Shown: piece after piece, positions 16,747 to 25,439 of the stretch
Layout: every line of letters starts with the position of its first letter
Position numbering within the stretch: position 1 is the first letter of the stretch
DNA from: Clostridium sp. CX1
GTDB taxonomy: Bacteria > Bacillota > Clostridia > Clostridiales > Clostridiaceae
Assembly: GCF_025398335.1 (NCBI RefSeq)
Contig: NZ_JAODOO010000019.1
Span: forward strand, 1-64,000
Reading direction: 5' to 3'
DNA: 64,000 bases
Notes under the pieces: model-generated
Databases searched by the model: none
Told to the model about the DNA's origin: nothing
Seen by the model: the letters and a program-made list of their open reading frames with translations, nothing else
Program-made: the position numbers and the translations under genes

Positions 16747-19455
16747 ATGATTAAGAAAAAGTATAAAAATACCATAATGCTAATCACACTATTGCCTGCT
16801 ATGTTATGCTTTAAGGTTGAGGCTAAAAGTGAAATTCAAAGTACTGCCACAAGAATATGGGGAAAAGATAGATATGAAACAGCCATAGAAATATCAAAGG
16901 TTGGATGGAAAATGGGAGCTAATAGTGCAGTAATAGTTAGCGGTGAGGATTTTGCAGATGGGCTATCTGCAGCACCTTTTGCTAAGATTAAAGATGCACC
17001 TATTATTTTTACTAATAGAGATAATCTAGACGATAAGACAATAGAAGAACTTAAACGACTGAAGGTAACATATGTTTACATAATAGGCGGGGAAGGAGTG
17101 ATATCTAAGACAGTAGAAAATACGATAAAATCTGAATTAGCAATAACCACTGATAGGATATGGGGAGAGGATAGATATGAAACCGCCGCAAAAGTTGCAG
17201 AAAGACTTGATAATGCAAGAGAGATATTTATAGCCTCTGGAGAGGATTACGCAGATGCTTTGTCTATTGGTGCTATAGCAGCGATGAAGGAAGCACCAAT
17301 TATTTTAGTTAGCAAGGACAAGCTTCCAAAGTGCTCTAAGGAATACATATACGAAAACTATGATAATATCAATAAAAGTTACATAATTGGCGGAACAGCT
17401 GCTGTTGGAAAAGATATTGAACTGGAGCTTAAAAATAGCGAAAGAATTGGTGGATTAGATAGGTATGAAACTAATAGAGAGGTCTTAAAGGGTTTTGCTA
17501 CAGAGTTAGATTATAAGAAAGTATATTTAGCTAGAGGAGATCAGTTTTCAGATGCCTTGACAAGTTCTGTAATGGCTGCCAAAGAAAAGGCTGCTGTAGT
17601 ACTAATGGATAAGGATGAATCTAGTAGGAATTTTGTTAAACCTAGACTGTCTCCAAGGAGTACCATATCAGTAATTGGTGGCAGCTCAAATATATCGGAT
17701 TCAACAGTGAATGAATTAAGAATAACAGCGGAGTGTTTTGATAGTGTCAGTGAGATTAGTAATAGAGAAATACATAATAATGTAGCTATTTTAAGAGAAG
17801 GAACTGTGCTTAAGGATTTGAGAATTAAAGGGAATCTTTATATAGAATCTCCAGATGTAGTTCTTAATAATGTAATCGTAGATGGAACTATTTATATAAA
17901 CTCCATAGGATACAGCTCTACAAAGCTTAATAATGTAATATACGATAACTTAGTTGAAAATATCATAAAAATAGAAGATTCTAGCTCACAGAAAAATGAG
18001 GAAGTAATTGAGAAAAATCAACAGTCAGCACATGGTAGACCGAGTAGAAACTCCTCAAGCAATAATTCATCACATAATGACACACCAAAGGATGATATAG
18101 TAAAGGACAATCCAAAGGAAGAAGAAAACAAAGATCCAGGTAATACCCCAGAAGAAGGGACAACGGATTCTGCTATAGATGTAGAATCAATAAAATTATT
18201 AGAAGATACATTAAAACTAGAAGTTGGAGATAGCTTAAGATTAGCCTACCAGATATCACCAGAGAATGCTTCCAATAAGAACGTATCATTAATATCTGAC
18301 AATAGTGATATTGTGGAAGTGAATGATGACGGAATAATTAAAGCTAAGGCTTCAGGAGAAGCAATGGTTACAGCAATAACTGAGAGTAAAGGTTTAATGG
18401 CAGAATGTAGGGTTATTGTAGATGAGAGTTCAGAAGTAGAGAGTCTTGGCCGATGCAAAGACAAATACGAAATCATGACCTTCTTAGAAGAAAATCCATT
18501 ACACCTAGAGTTAGATACATACGGAAATTTAGTTCCTTCAGCTAAAGAATTAGTAGCTGAGGCAATATATGAAAATAAGGATCAATTGAATACACAAGAG
18601 TCTTTGCAGCAGGAAATTGATGAGTTACTTACTAAAGGTTATATAATTAAAGGAAATACCGCAACAATAATAGAAGGAGTAGGTTCAAGTGTAAGCAATG
18701 CAGTAAGCAATCCGGAAATATGCGACATTTATCTAGGCAGGGGAACTTATGTTATAGACAGCAGCATTAATATAGATAGGCATGTAAGTATTATAGGAGA
18801 AGGAGAGGATAGTAGTAAGATACAACTAAATATGCCTTCAACTCCTTTGGTAGATAACAAAGCTTTTCGTGTTAATAAGACAGGAGTTTTAGAGATAAAG
18901 GATCTATCTATAGATGGGTTATATAATATAGGTAAAAATATTACATTCGTTATTGAATCGGAAGGAACGACAATATTAAATGGGGTAACTATTGAGAATA
19001 TAGGAGATCATATTTATAAAAAAACTGCTGCTATTAGAGCAATTGGCAACAGTATTCTAAGAATTAATGACAGCGTTTTTAGGAATATACAAAATATAAC
19101 AGTAGCAGCTTCCTATGAATCTTCATCTTATATAGGAACTGAAATGTCTAATGTATTCGAAGGAGGCAATAATGAAGAAGCAGTTGCTGCAATAGTGTCA
19201 CAGGGTAGAGGAAAAGCTTCTATTGAGAATAATGTTATAACAGGATACAAAGGTAAATCTTCCTGTGGAATTAAGTTAGAGATAGGAGGACTTTGGTCAG
19301 TTAAAGGCAACGACATAAGGAATAATAGTTTCGGAATAAAAGTGAAAGCAGATTCTTCAAGTAGTGGAGAGCTGAGAAAAAAGACTAGTGAAAATTTAAA
19401 GAAACTAAATCCTGGCTGTAAAGATAACGGCATTGATGTACAAGTTTATGAGTAA
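16747..19455 (+). CDS. Large CWB2 surface protein with Ig-like (BIG2) and beta-helix domains
   Basis: 902 residues. A signal peptide (1-26) is followed by three CWB2 repeats (~34-340; RIWGKDRYETAIEIS, RIWGEDRYETAAKVA, RIGGLDRYETNREVL). Next come a short beta domain (RIKGNLYIESPDVVLNNVIVD pattern), a Ser/Asn/Asp linker (~425-475), a BIG2-like Ig fold (~475-565, LEVGDSLRLAYQISPENAS), and a right-handed beta-helix-like region (~640-880, VIDSSINIDRHVSIIGEGED, GVTIENIGDHIY). The architecture suggests a wall-anchored adhesin or carbohydrate-binding protein; activity is not shown. Codon use matches its neighbours. Confidence 0.85.
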   Translation: MIKKKYKNTIMLITLLPAMLCFKVEAKSEIQSTATRIWGKDRYETAIEISKVGWKMGANSAVIVSGEDFADGLSAAPFAKIKDAPIIFTNRDNLDDKTIEELKRLKVTYVYIIGGEGVISKTVENTIKSELAITTDRIWGEDRYETAAKVAERLDNAREIFIASGEDYADALSIGAIAAMKEAPIILVSKDKLPKCSKEYIYENYDNINKSYIIGGTAAVGKDIELELKNSERIGGLDRYETNREVLKGFATELDYKKVYLARGDQFSDALTSSVMAAKEKAAVVLMDKDESSRNFVKPRLSPRSTISVIGGSSNISDSTVNELRITAECFDSVSEISNREIHNNVAILREGTVLKDLRIKGNLYIESPDVVLNNVIVDGTIYINSIGYSSTKLNNVIYDNLVENIIKIEDSSSQKNEEVIEKNQQSAHGRPSRNSSSNNSSHNDTPKDDIVKDNPKEEENKDPGNTPEEGTTDSAIDVESIKLLEDTLKLEVGDSLRLAYQISPENASNKNVSLISDNSDIVEVNDDGIIKAKASGEAMVTAITESKGLMAECRVIVDESSEVESLGRCKDKYEIMTFLEENPLHLELDTYGNLVPSAKELVAEAIYENKDQLNTQESLQQEIDELLTKGYIIKGNTATIIEGVGSSVSNAVSNPEICDIYLGRGTYVIDSSINIDRHVSIIGEGEDSSKIQLNMPSTPLVDNKAFRVNKTGVLEIKDLSIDGLYNIGKNITFVIESEGTTILNGVTIENIGDHIYKKTAAIRAIGNSILRINDSVFRNIQNITVAASYESSSYIGTEMSNVFEGGNNEEAVAAIVSQGRGKASIENNVITGYKGKSSCGIKLEIGGLWSVKGNDIRNNSFGIKVKADSSSSGELRKKTSENLKKLNPGCKDNGIDVQVYE

Positions 19456-19482
19456 ATACTTATAGAGTAATATCTAGTATAT

Positions 19483-19522
19483 AAGCATCTTAGAAAGGTA
19501 AGTTTTTTTAAGATGCTTTTTT
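19483..19522 (+). terminator. Terminator after the third CWB2 gene
   Basis: Stem AAGCATCTTA / TAAGATGCTT with a trailing T run, about 30 bases after the stop. Confidence 0.85.
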
Positions 19523-19713
19523 CTATGTCTAAAGGTAAGGAAGCATAATGAATACAATATTGTGTAATAACTTCCATAAACTATTTATAAATTATTAGAT
19601 TTTAATAAAGTAGGAAATGATGTATAATCTTAATAACATTAAATTTATAATCTTTTATAACAAAGGTTTAAATTAAAACTGTTAACTAGATAAGAATAAA
19701 AAGGAGGAAACAA

Positions 19714-21330
19714 ATGAATAAGAGAAATAATTTAAAGCAGTATATTTCTTATGTAAAAAAGTGTAGAGCAAGTAGTATCTTTAATATAGTGTTTTTAATG
19801 CTATTCTTTATAAGCAGTTTTTCATTTAATGTACAAGCTTCCACTACAGTTTTAGAAGAAGCTAGAAGTATAATTAAAGAAAACTATATAAGCCCTGTGC
19901 CAGATAGTATTTTAAATAGGTCCACTGTAGAGGAAATTGTAAAAGGGCTGAATGATCCTTATTCACAGTATTTCTCCAAGCAAGAAGAAGAAGATTTTGT
20001 GAACTCAATAGATAACAGAATGTATGGAATAGGAATACATGTACAAATGGTAGCTGAAGGAGTGAAAGTTCAGTCTGTAATTGAAAATTCTCCAGCTTAT
20101 AGTGCAGGTATTAAAGATGGAGATATAATAGTGTCTGCCAATGGACATTCTTTAGCAGGTTTAACAGCGGATCAAGCTACTTCCTATATCAAGGGAGAAG
20201 AAGGCACTATGGTTAACTTGGTAATAAATAGAGGGGACGGTTCACAAGTTTTCGATGTTATGAGAAAAGAAATTAGTTTACCAACAGTAACGGCAAAAAT
20301 ACTTAATGACCAAACAGCGTATATAAACATAACATCTTTTGGTACCGACACTGCACAGTTATTTACAAAAAAGCTTCAGGAACTTAGGATGAGGAATCCA
20401 GAGAACTATATAGTTGATTTGAGAAACAACGGTGGAGGATACATGTATTCGGCTTTAGAGATAGCTGGAAACTTCATTGGTGAAGAACCTGCGATAACTA
20501 TAGAAAATAAAGATGGGGTTCGACAAAGATATTTAGCAGAGGCCAATGAAAATGTTATTGACAAGCCAATTATTTTTCTTGTTAATGAATATACGGCAAG
20601 TGCCTCTGAAATATTGTCAGCAGCGGTTAAAGATTATAAAAAGGCGTTTTTTATAGGAACTACAACCTATGGAAAAGGGGTTGCTCAACAGATATTCCCG
20701 TTAACTGATGGCAGCTCAATTAAGCTAACGGTACAGAAATTTTATTCACCAATGCAGAATGAGATAAATAAAGTCGGTATATCTCCAGATTTTGAGGTTA
20801 AAGCTGACTATTCCTTAGCAGTTGCAGAATTATTTTCTGGGAAATATGTAAGTAATGTAGATAAAAGAGGATATGTGAAGGTAAGCGCCGGCGGAAAAGA
20901 ATTTAATATAGATTTGAAATTGGCAAAAGATGAAAATCACTGGGCAGCATTTAAGTATATTATAGATAATGTTTCAAAAGAAGATGTCTATATAGGTACT
21001 GAGAATGGATGGACAAAGGCTCCAGAGGATTATTTCAATAATATTTATAAATTTTTATACGGTAATTACAAAACCTTCGATACTCTAAAAGACGTAGACG
21101 AAAATAAGGTTTTCACTGTAACATTCAATAAATCCGTAAACATAGATACTATAAGACAATATACAGATATTGAGGTTATAGACTCAGAGACAGGCAAACG
21201 TGCAGCCTTTGATATTAACAAAGTTGATGACAGCAAAATAAGTTTAGCTCCAAAAGAAAGTCTAGAAAAGGGAAAAACTTACTATATAAAAATAAAAAAT
21301 GTTATAAAGCCTTTTACTGTAAAAAATTAG
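19714..21330 (+). CDS. S41-family C-terminal processing peptidase with PDZ domain
   Basis: 538 residues. Signal peptide or anchor at ~22-43, a CTP-type N-terminal helical part (EEIVKGLNDPYSQYFSKQE), a PDZ domain (~100-185, VIENSPAYSAGIKDGDIIV) and the S41 catalytic domain with the nucleophile in YTASASEILSAAV and the lysine in TTTYGKGVAQ. A C-terminal Big/SbsA-like domain (~445-538, FTVTFNKSVNIDTIRQYTD) is unusual for the family. Within the PDZ domain GDGSQVF is encoded by a copy of the dispersed repeat. It lies after the CWB2 genes and may process surface proteins; that link is inferred. Confidence 0.88.
   Translation: MNKRNNLKQYISYVKKCRASSIFNIVFLMLFFISSFSFNVQASTTVLEEARSIIKENYISPVPDSILNRSTVEEIVKGLNDPYSQYFSKQEEEDFVNSIDNRMYGIGIHVQMVAEGVKVQSVIENSPAYSAGIKDGDIIVSANGHSLAGLTADQATSYIKGEEGTMVNLVINRGDGSQVFDVMRKEISLPTVTAKILNDQTAYINITSFGTDTAQLFTKKLQELRMRNPENYIVDLRNNGGGYMYSALEIAGNFIGEEPAITIENKDGVRQRYLAEANENVIDKPIIFLVNEYTASASEILSAAVKDYKKAFFIGTTTYGKGVAQQIFPLTDGSSIKLTVQKFYSPMQNEINKVGISPDFEVKADYSLAVAELFSGKYVSNVDKRGYVKVSAGGKEFNIDLKLAKDENHWAAFKYIIDNVSKEDVYIGTENGWTKAPEDYFNNIYKFLYGNYKTFDTLKDVDENKVFTVTFNKSVNIDTIRQYTDIEVIDSETGKRAAFDINKVDDSKISLAPKESLEKGKTYYIKIKNVIKPFTVKN
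20233..20253 (+). repeat. Dispersed repeat copy inside the S41 protease gene
   Basis: GGGGACGGTTCACAAGTTTTC, in frame as GDGSQVF within the PDZ domain. Confidence 0.8.
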
Positions 21331-21339
21331 GGTGAGATA

Positions 21340-22053
21340 ATGGGGACAGTTTACAATTATTCACCATTTAACTATAAAATAATAAGAAGAAAGAGAAAAA
21401 CCATTGGCATTAAGATAACAGAGGGAGGGGAGATTGTTGTTATCTCTCCTTTAAATATTGATAAAAAGGTTGTAGATGCTGTGGTTAAAAGTAAGGAAAA
21501 ATGGATAAAAAATAAGCTTACAGAAATTAATGAGGCAAGGATTACTTACAAAAGCATAGAGTTTAAGTCAGGAGAAAAATTGCTTTATCTAGGAGAGAAT
21601 ATAACTTTAGAGATTTTCCAAGCTAATATTATGGATTCTAGCATTTTAATTTCGGATAAGCTTATGAAGGTATTTATAGGTAGTAACCAAAGAAGTAAGG
21701 GAGAAAATATAAGAGACTTGGTAATAAATTTTTATAAAAAACAGGCTAAGAGAATATTTTTAGAAAGAACTATTGCTTACAAGGACATAATTGGAGTATA
21801 TCCGAAGCGAATAACAATCAAAGATCAAAAAACCGTTTGGGGCAGCTGTTCATCTAAAGGGAACTTGAATTATAATTATAGACTTCTAATGGCGCCTATA
21901 GAAATTATTGATTATGTGGTAGTGCATGAATTATGTCATTTAAGACACATGAATCACTCTAAGCAATATTGGGGCGTTGTTCAGTCAGTATTGCCAGATT
22001 ATGAGGAACGAAGACAATGGCTTAAGGTTAATGGAAATAAACTTAGAATTTAG
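21340..22053 (+). CDS. YgjP/SprT-like zinc metallopeptidase (DUF45)
   Basis: 237 residues. The signature VVHELCHLRHMNHSKQYW gives the HExxH-like HELCH zinc site with a downstream His. The family's KTVWGSCSSKGNLNYNYRLL segment precedes it. YgjP-type proteins are presumed metal-dependent hydrolases; substrates are unknown. The ATG at 21340 has AGGGTGAG upstream and lies 9 bases after the S41 stop. The start codon's G is the first base of a dispersed repeat copy, so the first residues after Met (GTVYNYS) are repeat-encoded, and the TAG stop runs into another copy. Confidence 0.85.
   Translation: MGTVYNYSPFNYKIIRRKRKTIGIKITEGGEIVVISPLNIDKKVVDAVVKSKEKWIKNKLTEINEARITYKSIEFKSGEKLLYLGENITLEIFQANIMDSSILISDKLMKVFIGSNQRSKGENIRDLVINFYKKQAKRIFLERTIAYKDIIGVYPKRITIKDQKTVWGSCSSKGNLNYNYRLLMAPIEIIDYVVVHELCHLRHMNHSKQYWGVVQSVLPDYEERRQWLKVNGNKLRI
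21342..21362 (+). repeat. Dispersed repeat copy overlapping a start codon
   Basis: GGGGACAGTTTACAATTATT begins at the G of the YgjP-like ATG. Confidence 0.9.
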
Positions 22054-22098
22054 GGGACGGTTAACAATTATTTTTATAGAATAATTGTTAACCGTCCC
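22053..22098. repeat. Dispersed repeat pair forming a hairpin
   Basis: Forward copy 22053-22072 and reverse copy 22078-22098, between the YgjP-like gene and the 3' end of the RAYT gene. Confidence 0.9.
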
Positions 22099-22233
22099 TA
22101 ATTTTTGTCTCTAATTTTGCTGAATTTAGTTAAACGGATTAATCATTTTAATAGCTTGTCTTATAATTGCATAAAATAAGTTTAATTTAGCTTTTAGAGG
22201 GTTATCAGCTTATTTTTAGTGGGTGAAAAATTT

Positions 22234-23148
22234 TTAAGCAGTTTTACTGTATTCAATAAAATCGTTTATAATATTTTTATATCTCTCATCAGTACTTACT
22301 AGAGAAACTCCCTTTTCATATAGCCGCCAAATGTTAGAAGTTGTAGTGTTACCAATAACATCACAAATCCCAGTTAAGCTGAAGCCACATAAAGCTCTAA
22401 GCAAAAATACACATACTGACTTTAATTCTGAGTTTTTGTGTGTATATTTCGCATGTATACAGAAGGCTTTCTTGGTATATTTGGAAACGAAGTCCACAAC
22501 ATTTTCGGGCTTAAAATCTCTAATAAGCAAGTGCCTTTCTGCTACATAACATTGCTCTTTTTCTTGAAATTCTATTTCCTTTTCAATATCTGAACTTGTA
22601 GACCTAAGTACTAGTTCCAAGTATGTTTTTCTTGCCGTATTAATATTCTTACCAAAGCGTTCTAATATAAAGTTTATATTTATAATATCAGAAAATGGAG
22701 ACTTATTTACTAGATAAGTTTTTAAACTGGAATAAGGATAGTCTTGTATATTATTAGTATACTCCTTTATATCCTTTGGATTACTGTGTATATATACTGA
22801 TGCAGTAACAGCATAAGCATCTTCTTCTATAGGCTTACTCTTAAATCTATCTGCAAATACATGACCATGCCTTTCATATTTTCTATTGTAGTATTGAGCA
22901 TAACTTTGATTAATTGACTTCATAAACTTGGAGATATCAGCACCATTATCACAAATCTCCAAGTGATAGTGCGTATCCATAAGTACAAATGAATAAACTA
23001 AGAATTTATTAGCTTTTTGATACTTTCTAAGGATATTCATAAACTTATCTTTGTCACTAGACTCTCTAAAAAGCTGAATTTCACTTACACTTCTACTCAT
23101 GATGTGATGTATGTGGCTTAAGCCCTTCTTACGAGCTGTTCTTGGCAT
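22234..23148 (-). CDS. REP-associated tyrosine transposase-like protein (RAYT, Y1_Tnp family)
   Basis: 304 residues. The Y1 domain (~1-130) has the HUH pair in MDTHYHLEI (H60, H62) and a candidate catalytic tyrosine in SYAQYYNRKYERHGH (residues 83-91), followed by FADRFKSKP, which is typical of RAYTs. The C-terminal ~90 residues (VVDFVSKYTKKAFCIH, ISLTGICDVIG-like helices) resemble a DnaA-type DNA-binding domain. RAYTs cut single-stranded palindromic REP repeats and are thought to spread them. It stands alone between mntP and the YgjP-like gene, with dispersed repeat copies on both sides, which fits RAYT/REP organisation. Confidence 0.88.
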   Translation of the reverse strand: MPRTARKKGLSHIHHIMSRSVSEIQLFRESSDKDKFMNILRKYQKANKFLVYSFVLMDTHYHLEICDNGADISKFMKSINQSYAQYYNRKYERHGHVFADRFKSKPIEEDAYAVTASVYIHSNPKDIKEYTNNIQDYPYSSLKTYLVNKSPFSDIININFILERFGKNINTARKTYLELVLRSTSSDIEKEIEFQEKEQCYVAERHLLIRDFKPENVVDFVSKYTKKAFCIHAKYTHKNSELKSVCVFLLRALCGFSLTGICDVIGNTTTSNIWRLYEKGVSLVSTDERYKNIINDFIEYSKTA

Positions 23149-23289
23149 TTGGTTTCACCCCTTTTATATGTTAATTAAATTATTGACATATTATAGTAAT
23201 ATAAACGTATATAATTAGATGTAAGATAATTAATTATTATAGTTACTCCGTAGTATCCTGTGTTAATCAAAATAGAGTGGTATCAAAGA

Positions 23290-23341
23290 AAAGTTGTTAA
23301 CCGTCCCCGTTCCAGAATCCCAAAAGATTGTTAACTGTCCC
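23290..23341 (-). repeat. Dispersed repeat, two reverse copies
   Basis: Reverse copies at 23290-23308 and 23324-23341, upstream of the RAYT gene and of mntP. Confidence 0.85.
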
Positions 23342-23438
23342 ATAATTTAGAGTCTGTCATATAGACAATATTATGGATATAAAGTAAAATATAAAATAGT
23401 ATCACTGTGAAAAGAAACTAAAATCAAGGAGAAAAAGT

Positions 23439-23990
23439 ATGAGTTTGTATTCATTATTCGTAATAGCCTTAGCTCTTTCATTAGATGCCTTTGGCGTAGC
23501 GCTTTGTATAGGACTTAACAATGGAATAAAAAGAGGTACTAAGATATTATTTGCAAGTTCATTTGGGTTTTTCCAGTTTCTGTTTTCCTTAGTGGGAGCC
23601 TATGCTGGCTTTTTGTTTAATACATATATAGCATCAGTGCCAGAAATAATTGGTGGTGCACTAATAGCTATAGTTGGAGGAATGATGTTAAAGGAAGGGC
23701 TTGAAAGCAAGGATGAATGTCCGTTGATAAAACCAGGCATGTTTATAGTTTTGGGAGTATCTGTAAGTATTGATGCCATGGTTATAGGGTTTACAGCTCT
23801 TAATAATATATCGAGTAACTTAGTAATTTTACAAAATACATTGTTTATAGGTTTTATAACTTTATTGATGTCAATGACAGCGTTTATTATTGCAAGGTAT
23901 TTAAAAAGAATAACCGTGATAAGCAAATATGCAGACTATATTGGCGGAATAATATTAATCATTTTTGGGATAAAAATTATGTTTTTTTAA
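23439..23990 (+). CDS. MntP/YtaF-type manganese efflux membrane protein
   Basis: 183 residues with six hydrophobic spans. The two half-repeats carry the acidic motifs [12 protein letters not shown] and [12 protein letters not shown] (SxDA), as in MntP-like efflux pumps. Length fits the family. GGAG precedes the ATG. A Fur-family regulator follows by 9 bases, suggesting metal-linked control. No yybP-ykoY (Mn) riboswitch was seen upstream. Metal specificity is inferred from family. Confidence 0.85.
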   Translation: MSLYSLFVIALALSLDAFGVALCIGLNNGIKRGTKILFASSFGFFQFLFSLVGAYAGFLFNTYIASVPEIIGGALIAIVGGMMLKEGLESKDECPLIKPGMFIVLGVSVSIDAMVIGFTALNNISSNLVILQNTLFIGFITLLMSMTAFIIARYLKRITVISKYADYIGGIILIIFGIKIMFF

Positions 23991-23999
23991 AAATTTGGG

Positions 24000-24428
24000 G
24001 TGAAAGTATTGGAGATAGAACAATATTTAAGACAGCATGGTATAAAGGTTACAAAGGGAAGAATAGCGGTATTAGATATAATATGTAAAAGTGATGGTGC
24101 TGTAAGTGTAGAATATATTTTTGAAGAGTGTAAGAGGTGTGGTATGAATATTGATTTATCCACAGTTTATAGGTCTTTAGAATTATTTGAAGGTAAGAAT
24201 ATTGTAGGTAAGTTTGATTTAGGAAAGGGAAAATACAGCTACGCATTAAAAAAAGAAGATCATAAGCATGTACTGCAGTGTAAGTTATGTCATAAGGAAG
24301 TTGAAATAGATTGTCCAATGCAACAAATTAAAGAATTAATTAAACATAAGACTGGTTTTGTTTTTGATAAGGAAGAACTAGATATTAAACTAGAGGGAGT
24401 ATGTGAGGAATGTAGAAAACAAGAATAG
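24000..24428 (+). CDS. Fur-family metal-responsive repressor
   Basis: 142 residues. The N-terminal winged helix (KGRIAVLDIICKSDGAVSVEYIF, DLSTVYRSLELF) is followed by a dimer domain with DHKHVLQCKLCHKEVEID and a second CxxC (CEEC) near the end, giving the structural zinc site. Start is GTG 24000 or TTG 24009; the latter has GGGGTG better placed. It follows mntP directly and is likely co-transcribed. Fur, Zur or PerR identity cannot be settled by eye. Confidence 0.88.
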   Translation: MKVLEIEQYLRQHGIKVTKGRIAVLDIICKSDGAVSVEYIFEECKRCGMNIDLSTVYRSLELFEGKNIVGKFDLGKGKYSYALKKEDHKHVLQCKLCHKEVEIDCPMQQIKELIKHKTGFVFDKEELDIKLEGVCEECRKQE

Positions 24429-24447
24429 AAGGGGTTCTATTCTTGTT
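24421..24447. terminator. Terminator between fur and the convergent gene
   Basis: Stem AAGAATAGAA / TTCTATTCTT overlapping the fur stop; usable in both directions. Confidence 0.75.
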
Positions 24448-24454
24448 AATTTAA

Positions 24455-24787
24455 TTAGTATTCATTTTTTGCTGCAACTTCATCAGGGTATACCTTTTTA
24501 ACTTTCCATGTGCCGCGGCTGGTTTTCTCTAGAAATACGCTGTAGGCTACTTTTTTATGTGGAATCTTTTTTTCAGTTCCATTAATCTTAACTACAGCAA
24601 CAGTGCCATTTGAAAAAGATAGATCAGAGGAACTTATTTGATACATTTTATATTCATTAAAAATCCCAGTAGTAAAATAATTTTCAACAGCATAGTTAAT
24701 ATCCTTACTTTTATTAGAAATGTAGGTGTATTTAATTAGCCCGCCAACTAGGACTACTGATAAGCAAAGTAATAAAAGTTTCCTCAT
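24455..24787 (-). CDS. Small exported protein of unknown function
   Basis: 110 residues from the ATG at 24787, which has GGAGTGAG upstream; a TTG at 24817 is in frame but less likely. One N-terminal hydrophobic segment (LLLLCLSVVLVGGLI) may be a signal or an anchor. The rest is a small beta-rich domain (VAYSVFLEKTSRGTWKVKKVYPDE) like an NTF2- or DUF4829-type extracellular domain. No neighbour explains it. Confidence 0.65.
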   Translation of the reverse strand: MRKLLLLCLSVVLVGGLIKYTYISNKSKDINYAVENYFTTGIFNEYKMYQISSSDLSFSNGTVAVVKINGTEKKIPHKKVAYSVFLEKTSRGTWKVKKVYPDEVAAKNEY

Positions 24788-24890
24788 AGTCTCACTCCTT
24801 TTGGAAAATATATCCAATACTATAATAACTAAATTTTATAAATAAGTAAATACTAAATACTATTAAATTGATTTAAGGCGGTGTTTATAT

Positions 24891-25295
24891 ATGGAATTTT
24901 CATCTTTAGTATTAATGGAAAAAGATAAAGAAACTGGTTTTATGGTAAAAGAATTAGGAAGTTATGAAGTTAGCGAAGGTGCAGAAAATATATCTAAAAT
25001 GTTTTATGACGGCGAAAAAGTAAACGTATATTTTGATACAAATAAGGACGTTGAAGACTGGGAGTATTCTGCAATATTTGACTTATTTAACGAAGAGGAA
25101 TTTGTAGAAAATGGATATAATATAGAACAAATTGACAGTGAATATAATCCAACTTGGTTAGTGAAATTTGATTACGATGAAGAGCATTCTGTGATGGCTG
25201 AAAAGCTTAACAAATTATGTATTTTAATAAGTACTTCTATTAGTAAAGTTATTGTAGATATAGAGGGAAAAGAGGAAGAATATAGGGAAGACTAA
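24891..25295 (+). CDS. Conserved acidic small protein (possibly DUF6762)
   Basis: 134 residues, acidic, with no signal or span. Segments such as FSSLVLMEKDKETGFMVKEL, KVNVYFDTNKDVEDWEYSAI and a C-terminal helix LNKLCILISTSISKV suggest a compact alpha/beta fold. I associate it tentatively with the clostridial DUF6762 group. GGCGG precedes the ATG. Function is unknown. Confidence 0.6.
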   Translation: MEFSSLVLMEKDKETGFMVKELGSYEVSEGAENISKMFYDGEKVNVYFDTNKDVEDWEYSAIFDLFNEEEFVENGYNIEQIDSEYNPTWLVKFDYDEEHSVMAEKLNKLCILISTSISKVIVDIEGKEEEYRED

Positions 25296-25439
25296 AGACT
25301 ATAATTTATAGTGAAAATTGAAATAAATAATAAAAATTATCAAAAGATAAGTGTTAACTATTTAACTTTTTATGATATCGTGTTATAGTTTAAAAGGAGA
25401 AAAGTTAGAAGTTCAAGGAAACTTTATTGAGGTGGAAAG

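Noticed and set aside
23149-23438. Manganese (yybP-ykoY) riboswitch upstream of mntP
   Set aside because: The conserved aptamer segments are not present.
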